DNA of 64,000 nt from Magnaporthiopsis rhizophila (Eukaryota > Ascomycota > Sordariomycetes > Magnaporthales > Magnaporthaceae). The position numbers were made by a program, and so were the translations under genes. The stretch covers positions 298,827-362,826 of the forward strand of contig PYSS01000024.1 in NCBI GenBank assembly GCA_003049465.1, in the 5' to 3' direction. Of this stretch, positions 19,720 to 29,162 are shown piece by piece (within the stretch, counting starts at the first letter, position 1; each line of letters begins with the position of its first letter). The notes under the pieces are model-generated. The model was not told the origin of the DNA, ran no database searches, and saw only the letters and a list, made by a program, of their open reading frames with translations.

Positions 19720-22569
19720 ATGGCGAGGACCAAGCAAACAGCCCGCGCGAAGCCGGCCAAGAAGAAGATTCAGCAGCAGGCTGCCACCCCGCGCTGGCGG
19801 TCGGCGTCCAGCGAAGAAGAGCTGTCCGCCATGCGCCGCGAGGCTGAGCGTCGCAAGCAGATCTTTGACGACCGCCGCCGCACAACCGCCAAGTGGAGGG
19901 CCAAGATCCCCCAGGTCCGCAAGGTCAACTTCGAGAACTTTAAGAACCGCTTCCAGCCCGTTGGCGAGCGCGACTATGCCATCGACGTCCTGATGGCCGG
20001 CCCCGGCATCCAGTCCCAGATCCGCCGGGAGCAGGGTCGCCGCCGCCGCGAGGACGCTGCCATCCGCCGGCGGAACCTGCTGGTCTTCAAGGGCCTCCAG
20101 GAGGACGACCTCGACGATCTCATTGCTGAGAGGCTCAAGGAGAGCTCGGGCAAGGCCGACAAGAAGCAGGCCGAGGCCGTCTACGGGCCAGAGTCCGAGA
20201 TTGCGCGCGTCCGCATCCAGTCCCAGCCGGTCCTGGGTCACCTCACTGCCCTCACCAACGACACGGAGAAGCGATCCACCCCGCGCACCTTCATGAGGCC
20301 CTTCCAGACCCTCGTCTACTTCCAGCCCAAGATGCGCGAGATTCTGGCCGTTCTCGAGGAGAAGTGGGGTGACTACGAAGACCTCGATGAGCCCGAGACT
20401 TCCGCCGACACCCCTGTGGAGGTCGAGGTTGAGGCCGAGCCCGAGTCCGTCATCACGGCCGAGGACCTTGCTTCCGAAAAGGCCGGCGGCACCGAGACCG
20501 AAGAGGATGAAGTGGAGTTTTCCGACGACGTGTCGCTCAAGTCTGTCGACTCCAACGAGGACGAGGACTTCGAGGGCCTCATGGACAGCCCCGAGGCGCT
20601 GGCCGACATGCGCTGCTACGTCGAGTTTGTCGACAAGGAGATCATGCCCCTGTACCAGCGCTTCGACGGCAACGCCGCGAGCACGGTCAAGTTCGAGGAT
20701 CTGTGGTCTCTGTACCGGCCTGGCGACCTCATCTACATGCCCACGGGAGGAGAGCCCGGCGGTCGTTACCACGAGGTCTGGCGCATCTACCGCGTGCGGG
20801 TGCCGGACCCCAAGGTGTCCTTCATGGAGACGGGCTGGGACTTCTGGGCCGACGACCTGATGCAGTCCGACGACAACAACACGTTCGAGATCTCGGCGTA
20901 CTACATCGACCACGACGGCACCAACCTGGGCGCGGTGCGCAACGTGTTCAAGATCGACTCCTTCGTGGGCGAGCGCGCCATCGAGTCGCTGCAGGTGTAC
21001 CCTATCCGGTACCGGCACGACCACCAGAAGCTCATCGAGTCGCTCAAGGACCAGGGGCGCAAGTTCATGAAGTACCTGCAGGTCGAGGAGCGGCACCAGC
21101 AGTACAGCGCCTGGACCATCACGCGCAACCCGCCCAACGAGAACACGTGCATCGAGGACGAGATCCTCATGGACGAGCACTACGACAAGATGTTCCACCC
21201 GGAATTCGTCGAGAGCGACGTCATCGTGGACCTGACCGAGGCGTACCTCAAGCAGCCCACGTGGCGGCCGTCGTTCCACCACGTGTCGACGCACGTCTCG
21301 GTCGAGTGCGAGGCCGAGACGGACGAGATGCCGATCCGGCACTGGGTCGACCGGTCGCGAGGGCTGCTCGCGTACGCGCAGGAGGAGATCGTGCAGAAGA
21401 AGGACGGGATCGAGATGCGGCAGCGGCGCGAGAACCTGGCTCTCGACACGTTCCTGCGCGTGCGCGCCCAGGGCTCGCGCACCTTCGAGACCAACCCCAA
21501 GGACCTGGAGCTGCGCGAGGAGGACCTGGTGCTGCTGCCGAAGCGCATGTTCGCCTACGCCCTGCGCGAGCGCCAGTTCTGGCCCATCGACCTCAACTTC
21601 CTCAAGCCCATCCGGCGCGAGCCGGGCGTGTTTGAGAACCTCAAGATCCAGCGCGACTACAAGGACGTGGTGCGCAGCCTGGTCATGTCGCACTTCCAGA
21701 AGAAGGCGCTCGAGCGCCGCTACGCCGACGCCTCCATCGAAGGCCCGGGTCAGGACGTGATCCAAGGAAAAGGTCGCGGACTGGTGGTTCTCCTGCACGG
21801 CGTCCCCGGAGTGGGCAAGACGGCGACGGCCGAGGCGGTGGCCATGGAGAACAAGAAGCCGCTCTTCGTCATCACGTGCGGCGACCTGGGTCTGACGCCC
21901 AGCGAGGTCGAGAACTCGCTCAAGAACGTGTTCCGGCTCGCGCACCTGTGGGACTGCGTGCTGCTGCTGGACGAGGCTGACGTGTTCCTGTCGCAGCGGT
22001 CCAAGAACGACATGAAGCGCAACGCGCTCGTGTCCGTCTTCCTCCGCGTCCTCGAGTACTACAACGGCCTGCTGTTCCTGACCACCAACCGAGTCGGCGC
22101 CATCGACGAGGCCTTCAAGTCGCGCATCAACCTGTCGCTCTACTACCCGCCGCTCGACAAGGCCCAGACGCGCGACATCTTCCGCCTCAACGTGGCCAAG
22201 CTGCGCAAGATCGAGAGCGAGCGCTCGCGCATGACGGGCGAGCCGGCCCTCGTCATCAAGGAGGCCGAGATCGTCGAGTTCGCGTCCAAGCACTACGAGG
22301 ATCTGGCCCGCTCCACGGGCTGCTGGAACGGCCGCCAGATCCGCAGCGCCTTCCAGATCGCCTCCAGCCTCGCCCTGCACTCGTACTCGCAGCTGGCCGA
22401 GGAGGCTCGTGCTCGGGGAGAGAGGCCGCCTGGCCCTCCCGTGCTGGACAGGAGCCTGTTTGAGAAGGTGCAGATGTCGACGCAGAGCTTCGACCGCCAC
22501 ATGCGCAAGGAGAACGGCACGTTTGAGTCGCAGCTGCCGCTGCGGGGAACTTTTGCCGAGGAGGATTAG
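19720..22569 (+). CDS. AAA ATPase with a histone H3-like N-terminal tail
   Basis: Single exon, 949 residues; an in-frame TAG lies upstream (about 19678), so the ATG at 19720 is the first available. Residues 1-9 read MARTKQTAR, identical to the start of histone H3; a basic run follows (AKPAKKK). Residues about 220-290 are very acidic. Around 295-560 comes the N-terminal module typical of large fungal AAA proteins (DUF7025-like: FEDLWSLYRPGDLIYMP). The AAA domain begins near 680, with Walker A GVPGVGKT at about 693, Walker B LLLDEADVFL at about 747 and a sensor/Arg-finger region (FKSRINLSLYYPPLD), then a helical lid. All catalytic motifs are present, so it should be an active ATPase. Substrate and partners are unknown. 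The H3-like tail is not a normal part of this family as far as I know. Confidence 0.9.
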   Translation: MARTKQTARAKPAKKKIQQQAATPRWRSASSEEELSAMRREAERRKQIFDDRRRTTAKWRAKIPQVRKVNFENFKNRFQPVGERDYAIDVLMAGPGIQSQIRREQGRRRREDAAIRRRNLLVFKGLQEDDLDDLIAERLKESSGKADKKQAEAVYGPESEIARVRIQSQPVLGHLTALTNDTEKRSTPRTFMRPFQTLVYFQPKMREILAVLEEKWGDYEDLDEPETSADTPVEVEVEAEPESVITAEDLASEKAGGTETEEDEVEFSDDVSLKSVDSNEDEDFEGLMDSPEALADMRCYVEFVDKEIMPLYQRFDGNAASTVKFEDLWSLYRPGDLIYMPTGGEPGGRYHEVWRIYRVRVPDPKVSFMETGWDFWADDLMQSDDNNTFEISAYYIDHDGTNLGAVRNVFKIDSFVGERAIESLQVYPIRYRHDHQKLIESLKDQGRKFMKYLQVEERHQQYSAWTITRNPPNENTCIEDEILMDEHYDKMFHPEFVESDVIVDLTEAYLKQPTWRPSFHHVSTHVSVECEAETDEMPIRHWVDRSRGLLAYAQEEIVQKKDGIEMRQRRENLALDTFLRVRAQGSRTFETNPKDLELREEDLVLLPKRMFAYALRERQFWPIDLNFLKPIRREPGVFENLKIQRDYKDVVRSLVMSHFQKKALERRYADASIEGPGQDVIQGKGRGLVVLLHGVPGVGKTATAEAVAMENKKPLFVITCGDLGLTPSEVENSLKNVFRLAHLWDCVLLLDEADVFLSQRSKNDMKRNALVSVFLRVLEYYNGLLFLTTNRVGAIDEAFKSRINLSLYYPPLDKAQTRDIFRLNVAKLRKIESERSRMTGEPALVIKEAEIVEFASKHYEDLARSTGCWNGRQIRSAFQIASSLALHSYSQLAEEARARGERPPGPPVLDRSLFEKVQMSTQSFDRHMRKENGTFESQLPLRGTFAEED

Positions 22570-22892
22570 CAGTCTAGTGACGTTACCTAGACGCGTCTGG
22601 CGTTTGTTTGGCTTCTCTGCTGTAACCGACTGGATAGCAAGATATGACATGACAATATTTTTTCTGCAGTGCCTCACCAGTGGATCTGTGATATGCAGCT
22701 TGCCGATCTGGCTTGCTGGCTCTGATTCCTAAGCAGCCGCTTTCCCGGGCTCGTCGTCAGCAGCAGTAGGCGCATCTGTTCGACAAGAGATTGGGCTGGA
22801 ACGTCGGCACCCGAGAATCCCCCAAGTCTCCATCAACGCGTCATTTCCCCTCGCTTTGTAATCCCGCAAACGTCGTTTTAGGGGATTCCACG

Positions 22893-23010
22893 GCATATAT
22901 AAAGCCTGACCTTCCCCTCCTCTTCTTTTTTGTCTCTCTTCCTCTCCAAGCACCTCCTTCCTTGGGCTTCTCGCAGATCTCCAAACAGCCAGGCTCAACT
23001 CCATGGCACA
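22893..23010 (+). promoter_or_regulatory. TATA element and pyrimidine-rich leader without a recognised gene
   Basis: A TATATAAAG-type element near 22895 is followed by a CT-rich stretch (22912-22990) and an ATG at 23003 that opens a 135-codon frame with no recognised domain. It looks like a true fungal promoter and start site. The transcript could be a small unannotated gene or a noncoding RNA. Confidence 0.3.
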
Positions 23011-23799
23011 CTGCCTGGTGGTGGCAAGTCCCCCGGGGACTTCAACGCGAAAGCACTCGTCCCAACGCTACAAACCACCGCACCGCTATATATATCGACA
23101 AACCCATCATAATCTCTGCTTCCACAGAACGACCTGTCGCTTCACCTCCGGCGCACTCAAGTCCGTGTTCAGGGCCAAGTCCCTCTGTGCGGCTGGGGTG
23201 GAACAAGTACAGCATGCCCGAGCTCTCCCCTCCACTCGCTGTGCTTCGTCGCCGACCCGTTCCGCTGGCGCCGGGGGTTTGGCAAAGAAGCAGGAGGCCA
23301 TCATAGAACCATCGGCTTACCGGCTGGCCAACTCCAGCCTCTTGCACTACATTGGGAGGTTAGTGCGCAAACATGAGATGACGCGCAGAGAAGTCTTCGT
23401 GTGCCCCTGATACTGACGAACGTCAGACGATGCACGCCCTCACATCCGTCTTTTACACAAATTCTTCAAGTTGACAACGGTGACACCGACCGCCAAATCA
23501 CCGGCGATGAATATGGACAGGACTGCCTTTCACTGCACGGACTCACAATCGGCTCCATGGCGAAGGCCTGGTAACCTGCGCCTCCCGAGCTAGCCGGTTA
23601 CTGCTTCCTCAACTGCTTTAGCGCGGGCCGGGGCGCTTGTCCAGCCCGCACATGGCGCTCCCTCGGTCCGCCCCCGATCACCCGCAGAGACCCGTCGACC
23701 AGACCCACGCCCGGTCCGGGCCCGGCTGGGCTTTTGCAGTCGGCAATTGGCGTCCGCGGCGGGCACATGTCCGTGGGCCCCTATGACAACCTATGCGCG

Positions 23800-24520
23800 C
23801 GGCTTTACGCAGCGGAGAGACAAGTCCATCGATTTCGGAACCACACACACGCGCCCGCCGTCGTAGTACGTCTAGGTCGATAAGTATCATCCCGTGCGGT
23901 TGCGGGGACGCGGCTAATCGGCTCTTGCATTTGGCCAAACAATAGTCGGACCATGCCCGAGCGTGCGGCTTACAGAGCGGAGAGACGATGGGCATCCCAT
24001 GTTTGCCGTAACAGCGCATAGGTGACAGCGGGAAAAGAATGGGCAGTTCGAAGCGTGCGTCGCGCCTTGCGACGACCCAACGCGCACAAGAGGCACGGAA
24101 GCGCGGCAATACCAATCCCGCCGGAGCAAACAAGCAGCCGCGCTTTTTGCTGCAAAGAGTTCGAACATGGCCGTGGGTGGTGGCATGTTGGCGGCGAGGA
24201 AAGCGCCTGGACACTTGCCACCGCTGCGGCGCCAAAATCCGCAACCATGGTCCACGCTCGTAAGCGGGGACGCGGCCACTCAACTCTTCCAGTCTCGGAC
24301 CAAAACAAATAGGCGAGTATAAACAACAACGGCGGTGCAGCCTATACGCGCGACTTTCTGAGAAGAGAGAGAGTATCGGGGATTTACGCATGTCCGCTGT
24401 CTGCAGTTAGTGTGCGGTAGGTTACCTAACAAGTACCATCCTATGCGGAGGCTGGGGACGCGGCTGACTTTTGGTCCTGGACCGAAAACAATAGTTGGCC
24501 GTGGCGAGTTTCATATGAGT
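23800..24520. repeat. Degenerate dispersed repeat around a ggggacgcggc core
   Basis: Three related copies share a core: about 23884-23950, 24255-24310 and 24433-24505. Common elements are aagta(t/c)catcc(c/t), ggggacgcggc and acaatagt. They are spaced a few hundred bases apart and diverged, as in a decayed repeat array. No coding capacity was recognised. Confidence 0.45.
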
Positions 24521-24557
24521 CTGGACGCCGTAAAGCGGCCGGCCGAGCCCGCCAGGG

Positions 24558-24630
24558 CGTATGGGACGAGGTACGCCGCAATACAAGCGGCGTATGGGAC
24601 GAGGTATGCCGCAATACAAGCGGCGTAGCT
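24558..24630 (+). repeat. 33-bp tandem repeat, two copies
   Basis: A 33-base unit starting cgtatgggacgaggt is present at 24558-24590 and again at 24591-24623, with one T/C difference and a short third start. It is next to the degenerate repeat block. Confidence 0.8.
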
Positions 24631-25058
24631 CGCCTCCCAGAGCAAGCGTGCACGTCGCGGCCATGGTCTATGCACACTTCCAGCAAATATCGCTAGGCAT
24701 GTACAGCCACACCTCACTCCAAAACGAGGCAGGAAAGGACTACCGGAAGGCTGTCATCAGCGATGCAAATCCCATCACTAACGAGCTTGTCGGTGCGCGT
24801 ATCAGAGTTCCCGGGGAGCCATATTATTGGAAGGGAAGAAGAAGAAGGAGGAGGCTTGATTATTAGCCATCTTTTATACCCCTGTTAGGCAATTGCCGCA
24901 GCAACGCTTACGCGGTTGCTACGTTGCACCATTGTACAGGTCACAGGGATTATAAATGTTAATTTGGCGGGTGCCGGGGGGTTACCAAGCGCGAGGTGCA
25001 AGTTTTGGTGTGAGCCAAGTACTTGATAAGTGGGGAGTGGCAAAAGATACATAGGCTT

Positions 25059-25173
25059 TGGTGTGATTTCTATGAGTGAGAATGTACGTGGGTACCTGGC
25101 CTAATTAGGAAATGANTGGTGTGATTTCTATGAGTGAGAATGTACGTGGGTACCTGGCCTAATTAGGAAATGA
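25059..25173. other. Assembly join: single N flanked by an identical 57-base duplication
   Basis: Bases 25059-25115 are identical to 25117-25173, and the only ambiguous base of the window (N at 25116) lies exactly between them. This is the usual sign of two contig ends that overlap but were not merged. The duplication is almost certainly not in the genome. Confidence 0.85.
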
Positions 25174-25311
25174 CCCATAAAAATAACGTTTATAATCTTT
25201 GTGACCTGTACCATACAAGGAGTTAAACTGCGCGGCCTTACCCAGAACAGCCAGCCTACTTCTTTTCCGAGCCCGCATACCATCCCCACACACCTCGCAC
25301 CACAGAACACC

Positions 25312-25960
25312 ATGTCGCCGCAACAGAAGCAGGCGTCCTAGGACGTATCCAAGGTCATCCCCATCGTCGTCACTGAGCGGAACTCGCTTAACGATGTGAC
25401 GGTTTGTAAGCCGCAGCTGAAGGAGACCACTGGTAACTTCACTAGGTCCATCAACGCAGACGCCCGCCACTGGAGGCACCCCTGTACTTTGATCAGGGCA
25501 ACAACCACACCCGCGTTCTCAAGGTCGAGAACGTGATTGTGTCCACTAACTCTACCATGAACGATCAGTACGGGATTATGTACGCGTATATCGGCCTCCC
25601 TGCCTACGTGCGTGACTTCATCCAGGACGGTGTTGGCAAACACGCCAGGGTTTCCCCTGACGAGAGCCGCTTCGAGAGCGACGACAAGTTCTGGTGGAAG
25701 ACCGCTAGCAGCATAGACGAGCTGGCCCCCACCCTCACCACAAAGGGAGAGGCAACCACCCACCCGGTCGCCGACATCATAAACAAGACTGGTAAGCCAT
25801 TCGCCGTAAACGCGGAGATCACTGTCGATGTCCGATACGAGAGCACTGACAAGAGTGGATACTCAGCGGATAGCAGTGTGCTTAAGGTCGGTGTGGATAT
25901 GATCCGGGGCGTAATCCGGGAGCTTAATAGCAATGTGAATCCCTTTGTTTTGGGAGAGAG
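25312..25960 (+). pseudogene. Broken open frame of unknown family
   Basis: An ATG at 25312 opens a frame hit by TAG at 25339-25341. The frame continues open past the stop and then shifts by one base near 25465 into a second frame that stays open to beyond 25930. The second part has balanced, protein-like composition (for example YGIMYAYIGLPAYVRDF and FAVNAEITVDVRYES) and looks like a beta-rich globular protein, so both parts seem to come from one former gene. I do not recognise the family. The damage (one stop, one frameshift) is small enough that an intron or a sequencing error remains possible. The join at 25116 is close by, so assembly quality here is suspect. Confidence 0.45.
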
Positions 25961-26590
25961 GTCCTCCTTATATCACTGCCGTATCCTCCCTCTTGTTTGC
26001 TTCCTACCCCTGCCGATACGACGCTTGGCACTGTACAAGGGTGCTTCACGCCCTTTCAGCACATATGAGGGGTTCGGTCACCATTTCGGTTTCTTCAGGA
26101 GAAACGCTGTCATGGCCAGCAGGGCCTGCAGGCAGTAGGGCCTGCAGATAGTAGGACCCACGGGCTGTCACGGTTGCGGGGTCCACATGACCGGGCCCCC
26201 ATCCACGGTCCTCCAGACTGCTCGGGACAGCAGACTTCTCGCAGGGCCATCTTGCTACTACCGTTTATCCTCCCTCTACGTGCTTTGATAAGCGCGCGCT
26301 ACGTCTAGGTACAAGATCGCAGTGGCTTATGGTCGGTATGAAGATTGGGGATTGGACAATATGCAAAGGTAGCAGGAGGTAGCGCTCGAGTTAGGATTAA
26401 AGGCACAAAGACGAAACAATGATAAATTGCTGGGCTTCGCGATCCATGGTAACGGCAACCCAATATTCCTTCGTCCTAATGCAGAAAAAGTTGGATATGT
26501 GACGCAGTGCAGGACGGATGGAGCCCTCCTGTGCTGCCATCGTTGGTTCAACAGACAATGGGCCTGCAAGGGTGGTCTTGTCGGGACTGT
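25961..26590. other. Intergenic region
   Basis: About 0.6 kb between the broken frame and the 3' end of the kinase gene. A short direct repeat (gcagggcctgcag / gtagggcctgcag) occurs at about 26118-26145. No gene recognised. Confidence 0.4.
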
Positions 26591-28149
26591 TTATGATACC
26601 CTCCAGCCCGAAACCACGTCAAACAGCGTATCTGGCCCACCGACGTTCCCAGGAAAAACAACATACGGGATTCCAGTCCACTTCGACTCCGGCTCGTCGC
26701 ACCTCCATGGTGGCACGCCGGCTGCCGCCTGGCCCACAATCTCGGCCCGCTTGAACCGAAGGCCTTTCGTGGCCATGTCGGACGACGTGATGCCTCCCTG
26801 AATACCGGTGTTAGCGGAAGACCCGCCCAGTGGATGTGCGGTGCAGGCAGACGAACCTTTGCAATGATGTATCTCGGCCTAGTCGTCAAGCTGACCAGGA
26901 ACGACACCAGCGCCGCGGCAACCGTAGCCCCAATGTCCAAACTCCTCGCGGCGTCGGTTCCAACAATCAGTTTCCGGCTGGTCATGACGAGCACGTCCTG
27001 GCCCCTGGCGATCTCTTTCTCAGCCTCCTCGATCGCCTTCTTAACCTCCCTCGAAACGCTTTCATCTTCACCCTCACCGGTCACGTCCTTCTCCTCGAGC
27101 AGCAGCTTCTCAACATCCAGCACAATAGTCGTAAGCGCGTCTCCGCTCCGCCTCGTCAACACCTCAAGCTGCGCCGTCGTCTTGGGCACGTACGACCCCG
27201 CAATCACCAAGCCGCCTGCACCCCTGGCGAATCCCAGCTGCGCCGCCGACACTGGCGGGATGGGCGAGATGCCCAGACGCGACGACACAAACGCCGCCCC
27301 GGTTCGGAACAGGTATCTCTTTCCATGCTCGGACGCCGCGCGCAGCAGCGCCAGCACGACCACGTCAACGTCCTCCTCGGCGGCGGCGTTGACGACGACC
27401 ACGCTTTCCGCGGTTAGGCACAGCAGCTTCCGCAGCACGCGGTCCACGCCATCGACAGCGCGGATCTCGCCCGCCAAGTCTATACTGGCGACGTTTGCCC
27501 GCGACACGGCGCCGCCGCTCTTCTCGACGACGTACTCGCGCAGGTCCGAGTTGGCGTAGCTGAAAGTGGCGTCGCGCGCAAATGGCGTCTGCGCCGCGGG
27601 CACGAGCGTGGCGCCGTCGTCGGACGCGACGTAGTGGACGTCGCCGAGCGTGTAGCGGCCGCCCTGCAGGAAGAAGGGACATAGCAGGGTTGCGTCGGCC
27701 GCGCCCAGGATCTCGGAGGCGGCGTCGCACTCGAGCGGAAAGTGGCCGCGCAGGGTCGAGTCGCTGCGCAGGACGACTTCGAAGGAGACGCCGCCGGTGA
27801 CCGCCGCCGCCGCGACCTTGAGGTTGGTGCAGATCTCGCGGATTAGCGCCCGCGCCGGGCCCGGGTGCAGGGCGCGGCTGTTGGTCAGGATGAAGAAGCC
27901 GGACCCGGGCCGGGTGCGCCGGAACTCGGCGGCCAGTGTTGCCTGGTCCCAGACGGCCAGGACGGGGATGCCGTGGCACGTCTGCGTGCCCGTCGGGTCG
28001 TCGTCCAGGACTACCAGGATCGAGATCTTGGAGCCGCCTGACGCGAGGACCCTCCGGATCTCGGCGCGCGGGTTGGTTGTGGCCAGGGGTGGGAGTGCCG
28101 CCAGGGTGCTGGCCAGGTCCAGGGGTGGCGGGTCGTTGGGTGACGCCAT
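26591..28149 (-). CDS. Four-carbon acid sugar kinase-like protein (OtnK/DUF1537 type)
   Basis: Two exons on the minus strand: 28149-26857 and 26797-26591, separated by a 59-base intron (GTTCGT...ATTCAG), phase 0; 499 residues. The ATG at 28149 is used; upstream codons in frame have no ATG. The N-domain has VVLDDDPTGTQTCHG, GFFILTNSRAL and EVVLRSDSTLRGHFP, the signature of the OtnK/DtnK/YgbK kinases that phosphorylate four-carbon sugar acids such as 3-oxo-tetronates. The C-domain, largely in exon 2, has GGITSSDMATKGL and PYVVFPGNVG, the ATP-binding part. Without the intron the protein would lose its nucleotide-binding end. In bacteria this kinase works with an aldolase and isomerase; none is seen here. 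The neighbouring sugar transporter (29163-30840) is dead. Confidence 0.88.
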
Positions 28150-29150
28150 CTCGGGTCGGGGGTGGTGGATTTTGAGTGCCTTTGCAGAAGACCACAGCGG
28201 CACCAGCAATCGGAACAAAGCTCCAGCGTCCACTGCTCCAGATAAAAAGGTGTAGAATGGGGTATTCAACGGCTTCGATGCTGTTCAAGTCGTATCGCGA
28301 GAGTCGGGACCAGACTGGAGCCGGCGGTTCAGCGGACTTCTCGCCGACATCGCTCGTGGCCACAAAAGCCGGTAGACTGTGGGGCCGCGCCGAGGATTCT
28401 CATGGCTGCGCTCGAGTGTCCCGGTTGCTCGGTCTTCATGGTTCTTCTCTTGCGCTGGGCTGATGATACGTTGTGCGACGCTTTTATTGCATTTTTTTCG
28501 GCTAGTCTGTGCTGAGTATTGAGGTGCAGGGTAGGTACAGGGTAGGTACACGGTATGTGAATCTGATCCCCGTGGAGACCCAAGCAGACCAGCACCATTT
28601 AACTACAGCACGCACGATATTGAGCCGTAGTGGGCCGGCAATCGGACTTAGGCTCAAGTCCGCCCACCATTTATCATTTCCCTGGTTGGGCACAAGTGAC
28701 TGGTAGCGAGCAGTCACAAAGCGAGCGCCAACCTCGATCTGCATACTCCCAAGCCGGACCTCGACAGCCAAGATGCGGGGACGTAGCTGTCGACAGCGAG
28801 CACCCAGGACGGCCGCTGCCGAGATGTACTATGATTTGTGGGACGGCGTTGTCCATCTTGGCCATCGCCACGCCCACCGGCACACCCCTTGGTTTGTTGG
28901 GTTCTCCCCCATGTCCGGCATGCTATCACGGTTGAGGCTTGACGACTGTCCCTCAACCCTGCTTGGCTCCTGGGCGTCGAGCAGCATGGTCGGCCGTCGC
29001 CAGACGAGAGACTTGCTTTCGTGGGAAGCATATCCGACTTCATCTCTCCTGGCGGATACAAAACCTGCGTGGCACCTGCTACCTCCTACTCTCGACGTCG
29101 ATCCATGAGCCATCTTGCTCGTTTACCAACGGCTATTCCCTTGAACGAAG
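28150..29150. other. Intergenic region with short gtaggtac repeats
   Basis: About 1 kb between the kinase gene and the dead transporter. A short repetitive motif, ggtgcagggtaggta then cagggtaggta, lies at 28521-28550. No gene recognised. Confidence 0.4.
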
Positions 29151-29162
29151 TCACCAGCAGCC

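Noticed and set aside
19693..22677. A 994-codon open frame on the minus strand opposite the AAA ATPase
   Set aside because: It mirrors the codon pattern of the GC-rich sense gene (third-position effect), has Leu/Val/Arg/His-rich composition and no domain. The sense strand has clear Walker motifs.
26830..28255. Several plus-strand frames opposite the sugar-acid kinase
   Set aside because: Shadow frames of a GC-rich gene with no domain.
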